Shown here: positions 10,401-22,400 of the stretch, piece by piece
How positions within the stretch are numbered: the first letter of the stretch is position 1
Layout of the letters: every line of letters starts with the position of its first letter
Assembly: GCA_016858145.1 (NCBI GenBank)
Contig: JAEHOE010000135.1
Coordinates: 1-64,000, forward strand
Direction: 5' to 3'
DNA: 64,000 nucleotides
From: Edaphochlamys debaryana
Taxonomy: Eukaryota > Chlorophyta > Chlorophyceae > Chlamydomonadales
Made by a program: the position numbers and the translations under genes
The notes under the pieces: generated by a model
Seen by the model: only the letters and a program-made list of their open reading frames with translations
Told to the model about the DNA's origin: nothing
The model's database searches: none

Positions 10401-13400
10401 GGGCGCCACGCGTAGGCATGAGCTCGCCGCTGGGTCCAGGTGTGCCACTGCCTTCAGTGCTTGAGGCGCCTTTCCCATCAACCCCCCACCCATCCTCCAC
10501 CCAGGCTCCTGGCCAACACCACGGCCCTGACGGCGGGGCTCAATGCCACCCTCACGGGGGCGGCCCTGCTGCTGGCGGAGGGGGGCAGGTGCGTGTGAGG
10601 GGGGCGGATGGGCGGATGTGAGGGGGCGGGGGTGGGTGGACGCACCCGCAGGGGGTGGTGTGGCGCATGGGGTGGGGGGAGGTAGGCGTCAGGGCTGCCG
10701 TCCTCCGGCGTTACGTCTCGCCACGCCCCGACCCACATCGCAGCCGCGGCCACAGCCCTCCCTGCTAACCCATCTCCCCCCTTCCTCCCCCCACCCCTTC
10801 TCTCCTCAGCCGCCGCTTGCTCAAGGCCTCCCCCAACTCCAACGTCTCCGCCTCCGCCGCCTCCGCCTCCGCCACCGCGCTCCTGGACCGCCTCGACGAG
10901 CGCATGGGTGCGCTGCGGCTGCTGCCCGCCACCGCCCCCGCCGTGCTGGCGGCGCTGCAGGTGGGGAGGGGTGGGGGAGGGAGGGTGGGGAGGGGAGCGG
11001 AGGGTGGGCATCGGACGGCGCACGCGAGGACGCACCCCCTTCCTGCCGGCCAGCCTCGGCTGTGCGCACGCCTGCCATCCCCCATGCCTCACACCTCCCT
11101 CTCATGTCTGCCCTCCCTCCGCCCCGCCCCATCCGTCAGGACCTGAACGCGTCTGCACGCCTCTTGACGCCTCCTGAGCCGCCCTGCACGGCCAAGTGTG
11201 TGGCCCCAACCGTCCCTCTGACGCCCTACCTAACTGCAACCCTCCCCCCCCTCCCCCCCCCTGTCAGGACCTGAACGCCTCTCTGTCCGCGGTCGCGGGC
11301 TCCGGCCCCTCCGACCCCACGGCCCCCAGTCAGGAGGCCGTGCGGGCGCTGGCGGCGGCGCTGGGGGCCCCCGCGCTGGCCCCCGCCGCACTGCAGGGGG
11401 CGGTGCAGGCGCTGCAGGTGGGAGAAGGGCAGGAGCAGGGGCAGGGGGGACCTGGGGAGGGGGCCGTGGGCTCTAGACTCCTTCCTGCTCACCCTCCCTT
11501 CCTGTCCCCCCTGACCTTTCCCCCCCCTCCCCCCCCCCTGTCAGGACCTGGAGGCTGTCCGCTCGGGGGCTCTGCAGGCGGCGGTGGACGCAGCGCGGCT
11601 GGTGGCATCGGGAGGTGGGGGGGGGGGGGGCCGGGGGGGAGGCGGAGTGGAGTGGGGTGGGTTTCGGCACTTGCGGGGGTGAGGAGGTATTGGGGCACTG
11701 TTGACGATGGGTACCGTGAAGGCCCTCCCTTCCCCCCTCCTTCCCCCCCTCTCACAATTTCCCCCCCCCCGTCCCCCCACCCCCTCTCCTCCCTCGCAGC
11801 CGGCAGCGGCCAGACCCTGACCGCCTCCCCCCCCCCGCCCCCCCTTCCGCTCTCAAGTTTGTACGAAAATCCACCCCCCCCACCCCCCACCCCCTCCTTC
11901 TCTCCTCTCCGCAGCCGGCAGCGGCCAGACCCTGACCGCCTGGCTGGCCTCCAACATACCCCGCATCAGCTCCGCACTGTCGGGGGGTGCGCTGACGGCG
12001 CTGCAGGTGGGGTGGGGGTGCGCTGGTGGCGCTGCAGGTGGGGTGGGGGTGCGCTGGGGTGGAGTGGGGTGGTGGTGATGGTGGGGAAACGGGGTCCGGC
12101 TCATCAGGTGCATCTGCTACAGGAAACCGCATCTCGCCTCCCTACCCCCACTCTCCAACCCCGCTCTCCAACCCCACAGCGTGTGGTCGGGGGGCTGGTG
12201 ACGTCCACAGGCGCCAGCAACTCATCGGTGGGTGGAGCCCGGCCTGGGGGGTGGTGTGGGGCTCGGGCGGGTGGGTGGGCGCTGTTATTATTGCTACGCA
12301 AGGGCATCAGCCGTGAACTCCCATCGGGGCCGTTGGCAAAAGGGGCGGCCGTTGGGTTGGGTCGGTGCGGGTCGGTGGGTGGCGTACTTTTGCCCCGACA
12401 CGGTTCCACCTCATGTGACTGATCTGGTACCTCTTTTGGCGGCTGACCCTTCTGCGTGTGCGCCGTACGCACGCCTGTCGTACAGTTGCTGTACCAGGCG
12501 GCGCAGCTGGTGGACGAGATGGAGCAGTACCTGGCGCTACAGACCAACGGCTCGACCTCTGGATCTGGATCCGGATCCGGGCACCACCGGCGGAGGGCGC
12601 GGGAGCTGCAGGCAGCTGACTTCAACCTGTCGGCCTTCCTGGGGGTGAGGCCGGGCGTGGGATGCGCTTACATAGACCGAGGGGTTGGGTTATCATAGCC
12701 AGCTCACATTGGGGCACTGCAGAATGGACATGAACTCCAGAGTTCAAATGGGACGCAGGTCGCCTCAACATTACGCCCCCCCATCCGCCCTCGTCTGTTC
12801 TCCATCCGCTCTACCCGCCGAGCCCCTTCCGCCCCCTTCCCCCCGCCCCCCAGTCGCTCCTGTCCACCTCGGACGTGCTGCAGCTGCTGGGGGACACCGC
12901 CGACACGTACATGGGGTGAGGGGGGCTGTGGGTCGGGGCTGGGCCTGTAAGGCGCAGGGCAGGTGAGTGGACGGGCTGAGGGCAGAGCCCGGGTGAGGGG
13001 AGGGGACGAAGCGCAGCCCTTGGTTGAATCTGACCTCATCGCTACGCACTGACTTGTTCCTTCGCCGCCCTTCCGCGCAGCACCGTTGCCAACGTCAGCA
13101 CCACCGCCGCCTCCGGCCCGGCCACCGACACCGCCATCACCGGACTCAACTCCACCCTCGCAGCAGTGCTCGTCCTCCAGCCGGCAGTCACGTCATACGA
13201 AAACGGTACGACGTCTGACGTCAGCACATTCCGTAAGGCCGTGTACGGCGGTACGGCGGCCGTGTCGGCCGCGATCCCGGCAGTCAACGCCACGGCGGCT
13301 GACGCGGCGGCGCTGGCGGCGCTGGCGGCCTCGGTCAACGCCAGCGTGGCTCTCGTCCCGTACATCAATACGACGTACTTGGGCAACGTGTACGATAATC

Positions 13401-16400
13401 TGGCGCAGATGAACGTCAGCATCAGTTCGTACGCTTCTGGCGTCTCCAACTACCTGCAGCTCGGCTACTCGGTGCGTGCGCTAGCGTGCCCCGCTTACCT
13501 TGCATGTACCCTCGCCCTTGGACTCAGGCCCCTAGCGCCTGCCCCCCCCCGTCAAGGATCTACCCCCTCTACGCCCCCTCTACGCGAGCCCCACTTCCCC
13601 CACTGCTTCCCCCCTGGAGCCCCCCTGCCCCCCCCATCTCCCCCCCCTTCGGTCCCCCCCCCCCACACACAGGCTTTCAAGAACGAAACGCTGCAGCAGA
13701 TCAGCGCCCGAGTGGCGGAGGCCTCGGCGGAAGTGGTCAACTCGGTAGGGGCGGGATGGTGGGAAGGGGGGAGGGCGAGGGCGAGGGGCGAGGGTGAGGA
13801 GCCCGCCCCCAGCCCGACTTCCCGCGCCGAACTCGCCATGCCCTAACCTGCCTGCCTGATGTCTGCCCGCCCCCCCCACCCTTCTTCCTCCCCCCCCCCC
13901 CCCACCCGTCCCCCCAAACACAGATTAACGATGCCGCCGACACTGTTTCTGGCGCCGCCACCGACGCCACCGGCGCCCTGAACCAGACCATCGCCAAGCT
14001 CAACGTGAGGGGGGGGGCGAAGAGAAAGGGACGGAAGAGGAGAGGCAGGAGGCAAGGAGGCAAGCGGCCTGGGAGACGCGAGCACCTCCCGGTGCCGCGC
14101 TGGGCCAGCTCTCGCCAGCACTCGCCACCAGCTCCCCCCCTGCGACGCCCTCCCCCTCTTCCCCCCGTCCACCCCCGTCCACCCCCACCCCCCCCTCACC
14201 CGCAGGACGACATCCTGGCCACGGGTCACCAGACCTCACCCCCAAGCGTCTCCTCCGCCTCAAACCCCCTTCTGCCCCCCCCCTCCGTCCACCCCATATC
14301 CCCCCCAGGACGACATCCTGGCCACGGGTCAGAACTTCGTTGATGACTGGGAGGACGACTCGCAGCAGGTCACCAACGTGGCGTACGGGGTGAGCGGTTG
14401 GGGGTTGGTTGGGGGTTGGTTGGGTTGGGGGTTGGGGGTTGGTTGGGTTGGGGGTTGGGGGGTGAGCGAATTACATGAGGTTACCAACGTTGATGGATCA
14501 ATGGTGCGGGGCAGGCTGAACCGTCAGCGCCGGGTGAGCGGCCGTACGTTGCGGCGCGCGACTGCACGTGTCCCCCCCGCCCTCCTCTTCCGCTCCCCCC
14601 ATCCCACCCCTATCACCCCCACCCCCTCCCCCCAGATCTGGATGGGCGTGTGGGGCCTGGCCGCCCTGCTCCTCCTGATCCTGGCGGCGGCAGTGCTGCT
14701 CAACTGGCCGGCGGGCTTCGTGGCGACCATGCTGGGCCTGCTCGCCCTGTGTGCCGTCAGCATGGTGAGGGACGGGGGCTGACACTGCTTGGTGGGGGTG
14801 GGCGTGGGGGGAGGGCTGCGGGCTTCGACCCTGGTTCGACCATGCTAGCTGGGGCTGTCACCCTGTGTGTGATCAGCATGTGGAGGAAGGGGAAGGGCCG
14901 GACCCTTGGGGTGCACTGATGGGTGAATGACGAAGAAGCGGGTTCGGGGGTGTTGGGCACCGCGGAAACCGTAAGCAGGTGTAAAGGGTTCGGGGGTGGA
15001 TGGATGTGATGGTGAGGCTGCGGGGTCCGTGATCACACCGTTGGGGCTGTGTGCAGTCAGCAAGTTGAGGGGAAGGCCAAGGGACCCATGGAACGAGACT
15101 AACACAGCTACAGAGACACATCCCCACCTCCACCCCCATATCCCTCATGCCCCATCCTTAATCCCCTCATCCCCCCCCCAAACACACACAACCACACCCC
15201 ACAACCACCCCCCACCCCCCAAGGGCCTGAGCTCCGCCTTCGCCTTTGGCATCGGCGTGTTGGACGACGCATGCAACGGCCTGGAGTCAGCCACGCTGGC
15301 GGAGCTGGTGGACGTGAGTGGGGCTGGGGCGAAGGGGTAGGAGGAGGGGGAGAGGGGGAGGGGGAGGGGGAGTGGAGGGGGATTGGAGGGGCCTGTTCGG
15401 AGCTGAGCTGAAGCTGGCGTCGGATATGGAGCTGCGGGAACAGCGGGTGGGGAAGGGGGAGGGTGGGGAAGGCCGCGACAACGAGCGGGGTGCCCGCGTA
15501 CCCCTGGTCCCTCCCCCCAACCTCAACCCCTTGCCTTCCCCCCCCCCTCCCCCCCTCCCCTCCCCCTGACAGGACAACTCCAAGTGGCAGATCTACCCCG
15601 TGGCGTCGTACTTCCTGTACAACTTCCCCACGGAGGATCAGGCCATATTCGTGAGTTCCGAGGTCTCCAGGGTCCTTGGATTCGGGATCCAAGGCGGATT
15701 AGGCGGCTTGGGGAGGGGGAAGCCCCAGGAGGATGAGGCCGTCCACGTGAGGGGTAGAGGGGTGGAGTGGACGGGCCCTGAGGCAAGACGTGTAGCGGGG
15801 AGGGAGAGCCCCCACGGAAGATCAGACCAGACGCGTGAGATTCAGGGCCCCTTGAGTTTGGGGGTGGGGGCTGAGTCGAGGGGTGTAGCGGGGACGGGGA
15901 GCCCCCACGGTGGGCCATCCGCCTGTGCTGTCCTGACCAGGCGTCCCCCGGTGCGGTTCCCCCTCCCCTGCACCATCAGGCCGCAACGAACGTCGACCCG
16001 CAGTGAGTGTGCGCTGCGTGCGGCGATTCGAGGGGGAGGGTGCGCTGGCTGGGCGTGTGTGTCGGGGGGGGGGGGGGGCGGACGCGTGGGCCGCAGGTCC
16101 TCGTGTATCCCCATGATCCTCCTACCCCCCTATCCCCATGATCCTCCTACCCTCCTATCCCCATTCTCATGTCCGAACCCCCCACCCCCCACCCCACCCC
16201 AGGTTCGTGCGCCAGCTCCTGGGCCGCATGAACGACTCCCTCACAGAGCTCAAGAACACCACCGTGCTGGACGGATCGGTGAGCGCCCGGCCCCTTGGTG
16301 CCTAGGGGTTGCCCACGCCGCCTTCCTGCTCTCCGCGCTTCCTAGCGGCCACTAGCGGTTACTACTACAGCGCTCCCACATAACGCCGCCGTGCTGGACG

Positions 16401-18325
16401 GATCGGAGAACGGCCAGTCCTGCCTCATCGGGTCCGGCCCAAGCAATTCCGGGTCGCTTCAACGGCTGGACCGGGGCCCTCCCTGCTTCTCCCTCCCAGC
16501 GCTTCCTGGCGGCAGCGGTTGCTGCTGGCGGTTACTGGGCGAGGCAGAATGTCAGGGATGGACGAGCAGCACCACCACCATGCCCCCCTCCACCTCCCCC
16601 CCTCCCCCTCCACCCCCTGTCAGGTCGCCAGCCTGGCCTCTGCGCTGCAGGCGCTGGCGGCCTCCACCCTGGACTCTTTTAACATGGCACTGGCGGAGGT
16701 GGGTGGGAGGGAGGGGGGGAAGGGGGGGGGATACTGCTAACAGGCGATTAGGCCCGCCTCGAAAACGCCCAGCAAACCCGCGGGGGGGGGAGGGAGGGAG
16801 GGGGGAGGGAGGGGGGCCAGGGAAGGGGGGGGGGCAGAGAGTGTGTGTGTGTTTCAAGCCTGCCTCATAAACGAAGGCACTGGAGGAGATGGGGGGGGAG
16901 ATTGGTGGCGGGGGCTTGAGGGGGTCTGGGCGTGTGTTGAGGAAGGGGGGCGAGGTGGTGGGGGGCTTGAGGGGTCTGCTGCGAGCAGGTAGGGGGGGGA
17001 AGGGCAAAGCGGACTGACCTCCATGGGTGCACACATGTCGATGCATGCATGGCGATCTGATCAGCCCTGCCCGCCGCCGTACAGGTGTCGTACTCTCAGA
17101 TCAACCCGCTGTACGTGAGCGCCAAGAGCCTGGCGTGCTGTGACGCGGGCGACTTCGCTGTACGGCAATGGTGTGCCATGACGGCAGCAGGTGTGTGTGT
17201 GTGTGCGTTTGTGGGTGTGGGTGGGTGGGTGGGTGGGTGGGTGGGTGGGTGGGTGAGGGGGGTTGGGGGTGTGGGGGGTGAGGGCGAGGGAGACGGGGGA
17301 GCGAGGACAGGAAGCTCGGATTCTTCCTTGGGGCGTTGCGTGTGTGTGTGGGGGGGGTGTTTGAGCCGGAAGCTGGGCGCAGGCTCACCCCGCACCCCGA
17401 CCACCCTCCACACGCATGGATCGCCGCCCCGCCAGGCACCACCCTCCCTTACGCCCCCTCTTGCCTCCCCCCTCCCCCCCTCTTGCCTCCCCCCCTCCCC
17501 CCAGCCTCCCTGGCCTTCGGTGCCTGCATGTTCGCCGCCTACCTGCTCGCCCGCATGGACCTCCTGCCGAGGGACGCCTGCTGCTCCTGCTGCGGCTGCG
17601 CGCTGCGGAGGCCACCGCGGAAGGCGGACCCGGAGGCGGCGGCGCTGGACAAGGCGTGTGTGTGTGGGGGGGAGGTGGGGTCTGTGTGGGAGCTGGGAGA
17701 GGGCAGGGGCGCGTGCATTGTGTGTGCGGCGGGGGGGCTGCGTGGAATGGAAGCGCAGTGGGAGGGCACCGCTACCGCATAAGCCAAGCGGCTCACGCAC
17801 TCTTTCCCCCCACCCCCACCCCCACCGCACCTTCCTCCCCCACCCCGCCCCCCCAGACCGCCGACGCCGCCAACGCCAAGCTGAGGGAGCAGCGCGACGA
17901 AATGGAGGCGGCTGCCGCTGCCGCCGCCGCCGCCAAGAGCATGGCCAAGAAGCACGGCATAGCGCCCACGGCCGCGGCGGCCGCGCAGCCGGCGGGGCCG
18001 GCGGTGGCGGAGGCCGAGGTGCTGCCCACGGGGTTCATGACGGCGGCAGGTGGGGGCAAAATGGGGGGGGAGGAGGGGCGCCGTGAGGTTTATGATAAGT
18101 GCAGGGGGAGTTTGTACACAGGGGGGCTCACGGCTGGGTTCTGGGTGCTGCCTCTTTTGCGTGCGGTCAGCGAACCCCACCACCCCGCATGCCCGCCCTG
18201 ACCCCGTCCACCGTGTCTCCCGCCCGTCCCCAGGGGGTGCCGCCGCCGCTGCCGCCATCTCCGGTGGCGGGGCGGCCGGGGGCGCCTATGCGGCGCCCTC
18301 CGGGCCCACCATGACTAAGGCGTGA
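7444..18325 (+). CDS. Prominin-like five-span membrane glycoprotein
   Basis: Thirty exons: 7444-7704, 7973-8050, 8329-8408, 8755-8896, 9275-9376, 9563-9613, 9963-10058, 10199-10242, 10505-10588, 10810-10960, 11268-11417, 11545-11614, 11915-12006, 12180-12227, 12486-12644, 12854-12915, 13081-13471, 13673-13744, 13924-14004, 14309-14389, 14636-14764, 15224-15313, 15573-15650, 15980-16002, 16203-16278, 16624-16698, 17085-17190, 17505-17653, 17857-18049, 18234-18325. They close in phase to 1101 residues. The ATG at 7444 is chosen because a signal peptide follows (cleavage near TAWA|ACTP). TM1 is at about 118-139, then a Cys-rich cytosolic loop (VQWCVGCSASGCGG..), TM2 about 188-208, a large extracellular loop to about 765 with many NxS/T sites, a TM3-TM4 hairpin about 766-825, a second loop, TM5 about 958-975, a Cys cluster (CCSCCGC) and an Ala-rich tail. 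This order matches prominins; plant PRM1-like fusion proteins share parts of it. Prominins shape membrane protrusions. Ends of exons 4 and 28 look like GC donors. Confidence 0.75.
8868..9206 (+). repeat. Triplicated end of exon 4 with its GC donor
   Basis: The exon end TKHGFYLK plus donor AAG|GCAAGAG occurs at 8896, 8983 and 9123. The last two copies sit in a 127-bp segment repeated nearly perfectly at 8940-9066 and 9080-9206 (140-bp period). All three donors keep phase 0 to the acceptor at 9274. Confidence 0.85.
11131..11295 (+). repeat. Duplicated acceptor and start of exon 11
   Basis: The sequence GTCAGGACCTGAACGC occurs with the exon start at 11140 and again at 11268 (128 bp apart). Only the second leads into a long open frame ending at a good donor, so it was chosen. 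Confidence 0.75.
11790..11945 (+). repeat. Duplicated acceptor and start of exon 13
   Basis: GCAGCCGGCAGCGGCCAGAC plus the following bases (encoding AGSGQTLTA) is present at 11796 and again at 11911, 115 bp apart. The first copy breaks into a C-run; the second continues into the exon. Confidence 0.85.
11990..12060 (+). repeat. Duplicated end and donor of exon 13
   Basis: The exon end GCGCTGCAG followed by donor GTGGGGTGGGG occurs twice (junctions at 12006 and 12037), with a third remnant of GTGCGCTGG just after. Use of the second donor would shift the frame. Confidence 0.75.
14201..14335 (+). repeat. Duplicated acceptor and start of exon 20
   Basis: CAGGACGACATCCTGGCCAC begins at 14203 and again at 14306 (103-bp offset). 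The second copy continues into the coding exon. Confidence 0.8.
14392..14465 (+). repeat. G-rich GGTTGGGG intronic repeat
   Basis: Alternating GGTTGGGG and GGTTGGTTGGG units directly follow the exon 20 donor. The G-runs could form G-quadruplexes on the coding strand (inference). Confidence 0.8.
14735..15075 (+). repeat. Degenerate copies of the exon 21 end in intron 21
   Basis: The exon end CTGTGTGCCGTCAGCATG plus donor ends at 14764. Related but decayed copies (CTGTGTGTGATCAGCATG and CTGTGTGCAGTCAGCAAG) follow near 14863-14880 and 15047-15064. Confidence 0.65.
15620..15845 (+). repeat. Repeated end of exon 23 in its own intron
   Basis: The exon end CACGGAGGATCAGGCC and donor (junction 15650) has decayed relatives near 15727-15750 (GAGGATGAGGCCGTCCAC, then GTGAGG) and near 15813-15838 (CACGGAAGATCAGACC, then GTGAGA). 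Confidence 0.65.
16255..16410 (+). repeat. Partial copy of the exon 25 end
   Basis: CCGTGCTGGACGGATCGG appears at the true donor (junction 16278) and again at 16389-16406, where the following GAGAAC is no longer a donor. Confidence 0.75.
16680..16890 (+). repeat. Partial copy of the exon 26 end
   Basis: The exon end ATGGCACTGGCGGAG before the donor at 16699 has a decayed copy, AAGGCACTGGAGGAG, ending at 16888, where the GT is mutated to AT. Confidence 0.55.
17189..17260 (+). repeat. GT and TGGG microsatellite
   Basis: A run of GT dinucleotides at the exon 27 donor grades into about nine TGGG units (about 17218-17256). It lies in the intron before the last membrane-span exon. Confidence 0.9.
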
Positions 18326-19474
18326 GGGCCCCACCGGGCCTGCCCCTGCGATCACGGGCTGGGCCTGGGGCGCTCCGCTCGGGCCTCGCTGCGGAATGGG
18401 GGGCCGCCCAACCGCCGGGGGCCTTCCGCAGTGGCTCTTGCGTAGGGGCCAGGCCGGCATGAGCTGGGGGGCGGGGGGTGGTGAAGGAGGGCGGCCCGCA
18501 CGCCGTGGAGGCAAGGGGGCCGTGATGAAGCCTTCGCGTGACCCCTTTCGGACGCATGCAACCGTCATGTGTGTGGGCTTTGGGGTACCGGTCGCTGGCA
18601 GCACATGTCCTGGAGCTGTTCTTTTCGTGTGTTTGGTGGGCGGGTGAGTTTCAGTTGCGTACCCCATAGCGGGCAGTGGTGTGTGCAGACCCCACGCCAT
18701 CGGTGAGGGGGGGGGCGTCCAACGCGGGCCGCAGATTGCGGCCTTGGCGGGGGCCGGATCGTGTGTGGATCTTGTGCAAGAGGCGGGGCCGATCTGGTGA
18801 TCTGATGACGGGTTTATTCACAGCAGGCTAGCCTTGCTAGTTTGGATGAGCTGGGTGCCTCCGGGGTCGATGTGAAGCGTGTGTTGCGGCGGGGGACAGA
18901 CACAGGCTGGTCCATACCGGTAGGGTGAGGGGGAAAAACACGTAACGGCAGCAAGCACTATTGCCGAACGCCTGGTGGAGGACGCGGCCCGGGCTCCGTG
19001 GCGGCTAGGGCGTGCGTGGGGACGCTGTGGCTTCAGGAGGTGGGGGCCGCCCCTGTGATCTGGGGTAGAAGACATCAACGAAGCGTAGCGCTTGGTTGAG
19101 GGGCGTAGGGGTGATCAATCTGGGGCCCTTGCGGTCTGGCGTCTGGCATTGCGCCGGGTAAATGTGCTATAGGGAGATGGGGTACTCGTGATAAGGTAAT
19201 CGGCAGGGCAAACGCCTAAGGCCTCGGTGCCTCGCTGGACTGATTCCACGTGGCTAGCTGTGGGACCATGGGTACTGGCTGGCTCGGTTGCTGTGAGCCG
19301 CATTTGCGGTATGTGTTCATTACGGTGGCTACATGTATGTTGAAAACACTACCGGTACGTACTGATACTATGCCGTACGTACTGCTTATTGGGTTTCAGG
19401 AGCACGTCATGCAAAATTGCATGAGAGAAAAACAGCATGGAGCTCCGTGAAGTTGTTGCGGATTTTAATGTGTG
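18326..19474. other. Non-coding gap between membrane-protein gene and satellite
   Basis: This stretch follows the TGA at 18323-18325 and should include the 3' UTR. I found no TGTAA polyadenylation signal of the Chlamydomonas type and no supported gene. Base composition becomes less extreme toward the satellite edge. Confidence 0.5.
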
Positions 19475-22400
19475 AAGTTGACTCCACCACACCCCTTGCG
19501 GCCCTTTCCCGCCCCTGCGGCTAGCCCACGTTTCGGCAGTTGACTGCCGGCACGGCACAGCCCACGGCGCCGCTGCAAGGGGGCAAGGCGGGGGCGGCGT
19601 GGATTTCAGCAGTTGACTCCACCACACCCCTTGCGGCCCTTTCCCGCCCCTGCGGCTCACGTTTCGGCAGTTGACTGCCGGCACGGCACAGCCCACGGCG
19701 CCGCTGCAAGGGGGCAAGGCGGGGGCGGCGTGGATTTCAGCAGTTGACTCCACCACACCCCATGCGGCGCTTTCCCGCCCCTGCGGCTCACGTTTCGGCA
19801 GTTAACTGCCGGCACGGCACAGCCCACGTTTCGGCAGTTGACTGCCGGCACGGCACAGCCCACGGCGCCGCTGCAAGGGGGCAAGGCGGGGGCGGCGTGG
19901 ATTTCCGCAGTTGACTCCACCACACCCCTTGCGGCCCTTTCCCGCCCCTGCGGCTCACGTTTCGGCAGTTGACTGCCGGCACAGCACAGCCCACGGCGCC
20001 GCTGCAAGGGGGCAAGGCGGGGGCGGCGCGGATTTCAGCAGTTGACTCCACCACACCCCTTGCGGCCCTTTCCCGCCCCTGCGGCTCACGTTTCGGCAGT
20101 TGACTGCCGGCATGGCACAGCCCACGGCGCCGCTGCAAGGGGGCAAGGCGGGGGCGGCGTGGATTTCAGCAGTTGACTCCACCACACCCCTTGCGGCCCT
20201 TTCCCGCCCCTGCGGCTCACGTTTCGGCAGTTGACTGCCGGCACGGCACAGCCCACGGCGCCGCTGCAAGGGGGCAAGGCGGGGGCGGCGCGGATTTCAG
20301 CAGTTGACTCCACCACACCCCTTGCGGCGCTTTCCCGCCCCTGCGGCTCACGTTTCGGCAGTTGACTGCCGGCACGGCACAGCCCACGGCGCCGCTGCAA
20401 GGGGGCAAGGCGGGGGCGGCGTGGATTTCAGCAGTTGACTCCACCACACCCCTTGCGGCCCGCTCCCGCCCCTGCGGCTCACGTTTCGGCAGTTGACTGC
20501 CGGCACGGCACAACCCACGGCGCCGCTGCAAGGGGGCAAGGCGGGGGCGGCGTGGATTTCAGCAGTTGACTCCACCACACCCCTTGCGGCCCTTTCCCGC
20601 CCCTTCGGCTAGCTCTCGTTTCGGCAGTTGACTGCCGGCACGGCACAGCCCACGGCGCCGCTGCAAGGGGGCAAGGCGGGGGCGGCGTGGATTTCAGCAG
20701 TTGACTCCACCACACCCCTTGCGGCCCGCTCCCGCCCCTGCGGCTCACGTTTCGGCAGTTGACTGCCGGCACGGCACAACCCACGGCGCCGCTGCAAGGG
20801 GGCAAGGCGGGGGCGGCGCGGATTTCCGCAGTTGACTCCACCACACCCCTTGCGGCCCTTTCCCGCCCCTTCGGCTAGCTCTCGTTTCGGCAGTTGACTG
20901 CCGGCACGGCACAGCCCACGGCGCCGCTGCAAGGGGGCAAGGCGGGGGCGGCGTGGATTTCAGCAGTTGACTCCATCACACCCCTTGCGGCCCTTTCCCG
21001 CCCCTGCGGCTAGCTCACGTTTCGGCAGTTGACTGCCGGCACGGCACAGCCCACGGCGCCGCTGCAAGGGGGCAAGGCGGGGGCGGCGTGGATTTCAGCA
21101 GTTGACTCCACCACACCCCTTGCGGCCCTTTCCCGCCCCTGCGGCTAGCTCACGTTTCAGCAGTTGACTGCCGGCACGGCACAGCCCACGGCGCCGCTGC
21201 AAGGGGGCAAGGCGGGGGCGGCGTGGATTTCCGCAGTTGACTCCACCACACCCCTTGCGGCCCTTTCCCGCCCCTGCGGCTAGCTCACGTTTCAGCAGTT
21301 GACTGCCGGCACGGCACAGCCCACGGCGCCGCTGCAAGGGGGCAAGGCGGGGGCGGCGTGGATTTCAGCAGTTGACTCCACCACACCCCTTGCGGCCCGC
21401 TCCCGCCCCTGCGGCTCACGTTTCGGCAGTTGACTGCCGGCACGGCACAGCCCACGGCGCCGCTGCAAGGGGGCAAGGCGGGGGCGGCGCGGATTTCAGC
21501 AGTTGACTCCACCACACCCCTTGCGGCCCGCTCCCGCCCCTGCGGCTCACGTTTCGGCAGTTGACTGCCGGCACGGCACAGCCCACGGCGCCGCTGCAAG
21601 GGGGCAAGGCGGGGGCGGCGTGGATTTCAGCAGTTGACTCCACCACACCCCTTGCGGCCCTTTCCCGCCCCTTCGGCTAGCTCTCGTTTCGGCAGTTGAC
21701 TGCCGGCACGGCACAGCCCACGGCGCCGCTGCAAGGGGGCAAGGCGGGGGCGGCGTGGATTTCAGCAGTTGACTCCACCACACCCCTTGCGGCCCTTTCC
21801 CGCCCCTGCGGCTAGCTCACGTTTCGGCAGTTGACTGCCGGCACGGCACAGCCCACGGCGCCGCTGCAAGGGGGCAAGGCGGGGGCGGCGTGGATTTCAG
21901 CAGTTGACTCCACCACACCCCTTGCGGCCCGCTCCCGCCCCTGCGGCTCACGTTTCGGCAGTTGACTGCCGGCACGGCACAGCCCACGGCGCCGCTGCAA
22001 GGGGGCAAGGCGGGGGCGGCGTGGATTTCAGCAGTTGACTCCACCACACCCCTTGCGGCCCGCTCCCGCCCCTGCGGCTCACGTTTCGGCAGTTGACTGC
22101 CGGGACGGCACAGCCCACGGCGCCGCTGCAAGGGGGCAAGGCGGGGGCGGCGCGGATTTCAGCAGTTGACTCCACCACACCCCTTGCGGCCCGCTCCCGC
22201 CCCTGCGGCTCACGTTTCGGCAGTTGACTGCCGGCACGGCACAGCCCACGGCGCCGCTGCAAGGGGGCAAGGCGGGGGCGGCGCGGATTTCAGCAGTTGA
22301 CTCCACCACACCCCTTGCGGCCCTTTCCCGCCCCTTCGGCGAGCTCTCGTTTCGGCAGTTGACTGCCGGCACGGCACAGCCCACGGCGCCGCTGCAAGGG

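Noticed and set aside
11140..11190. First copy of the exon 11 start as a separate exon
   Set aside because: It lacks a good downstream donor and a related copy at 11268 fits fully; treated as a duplication remnant.
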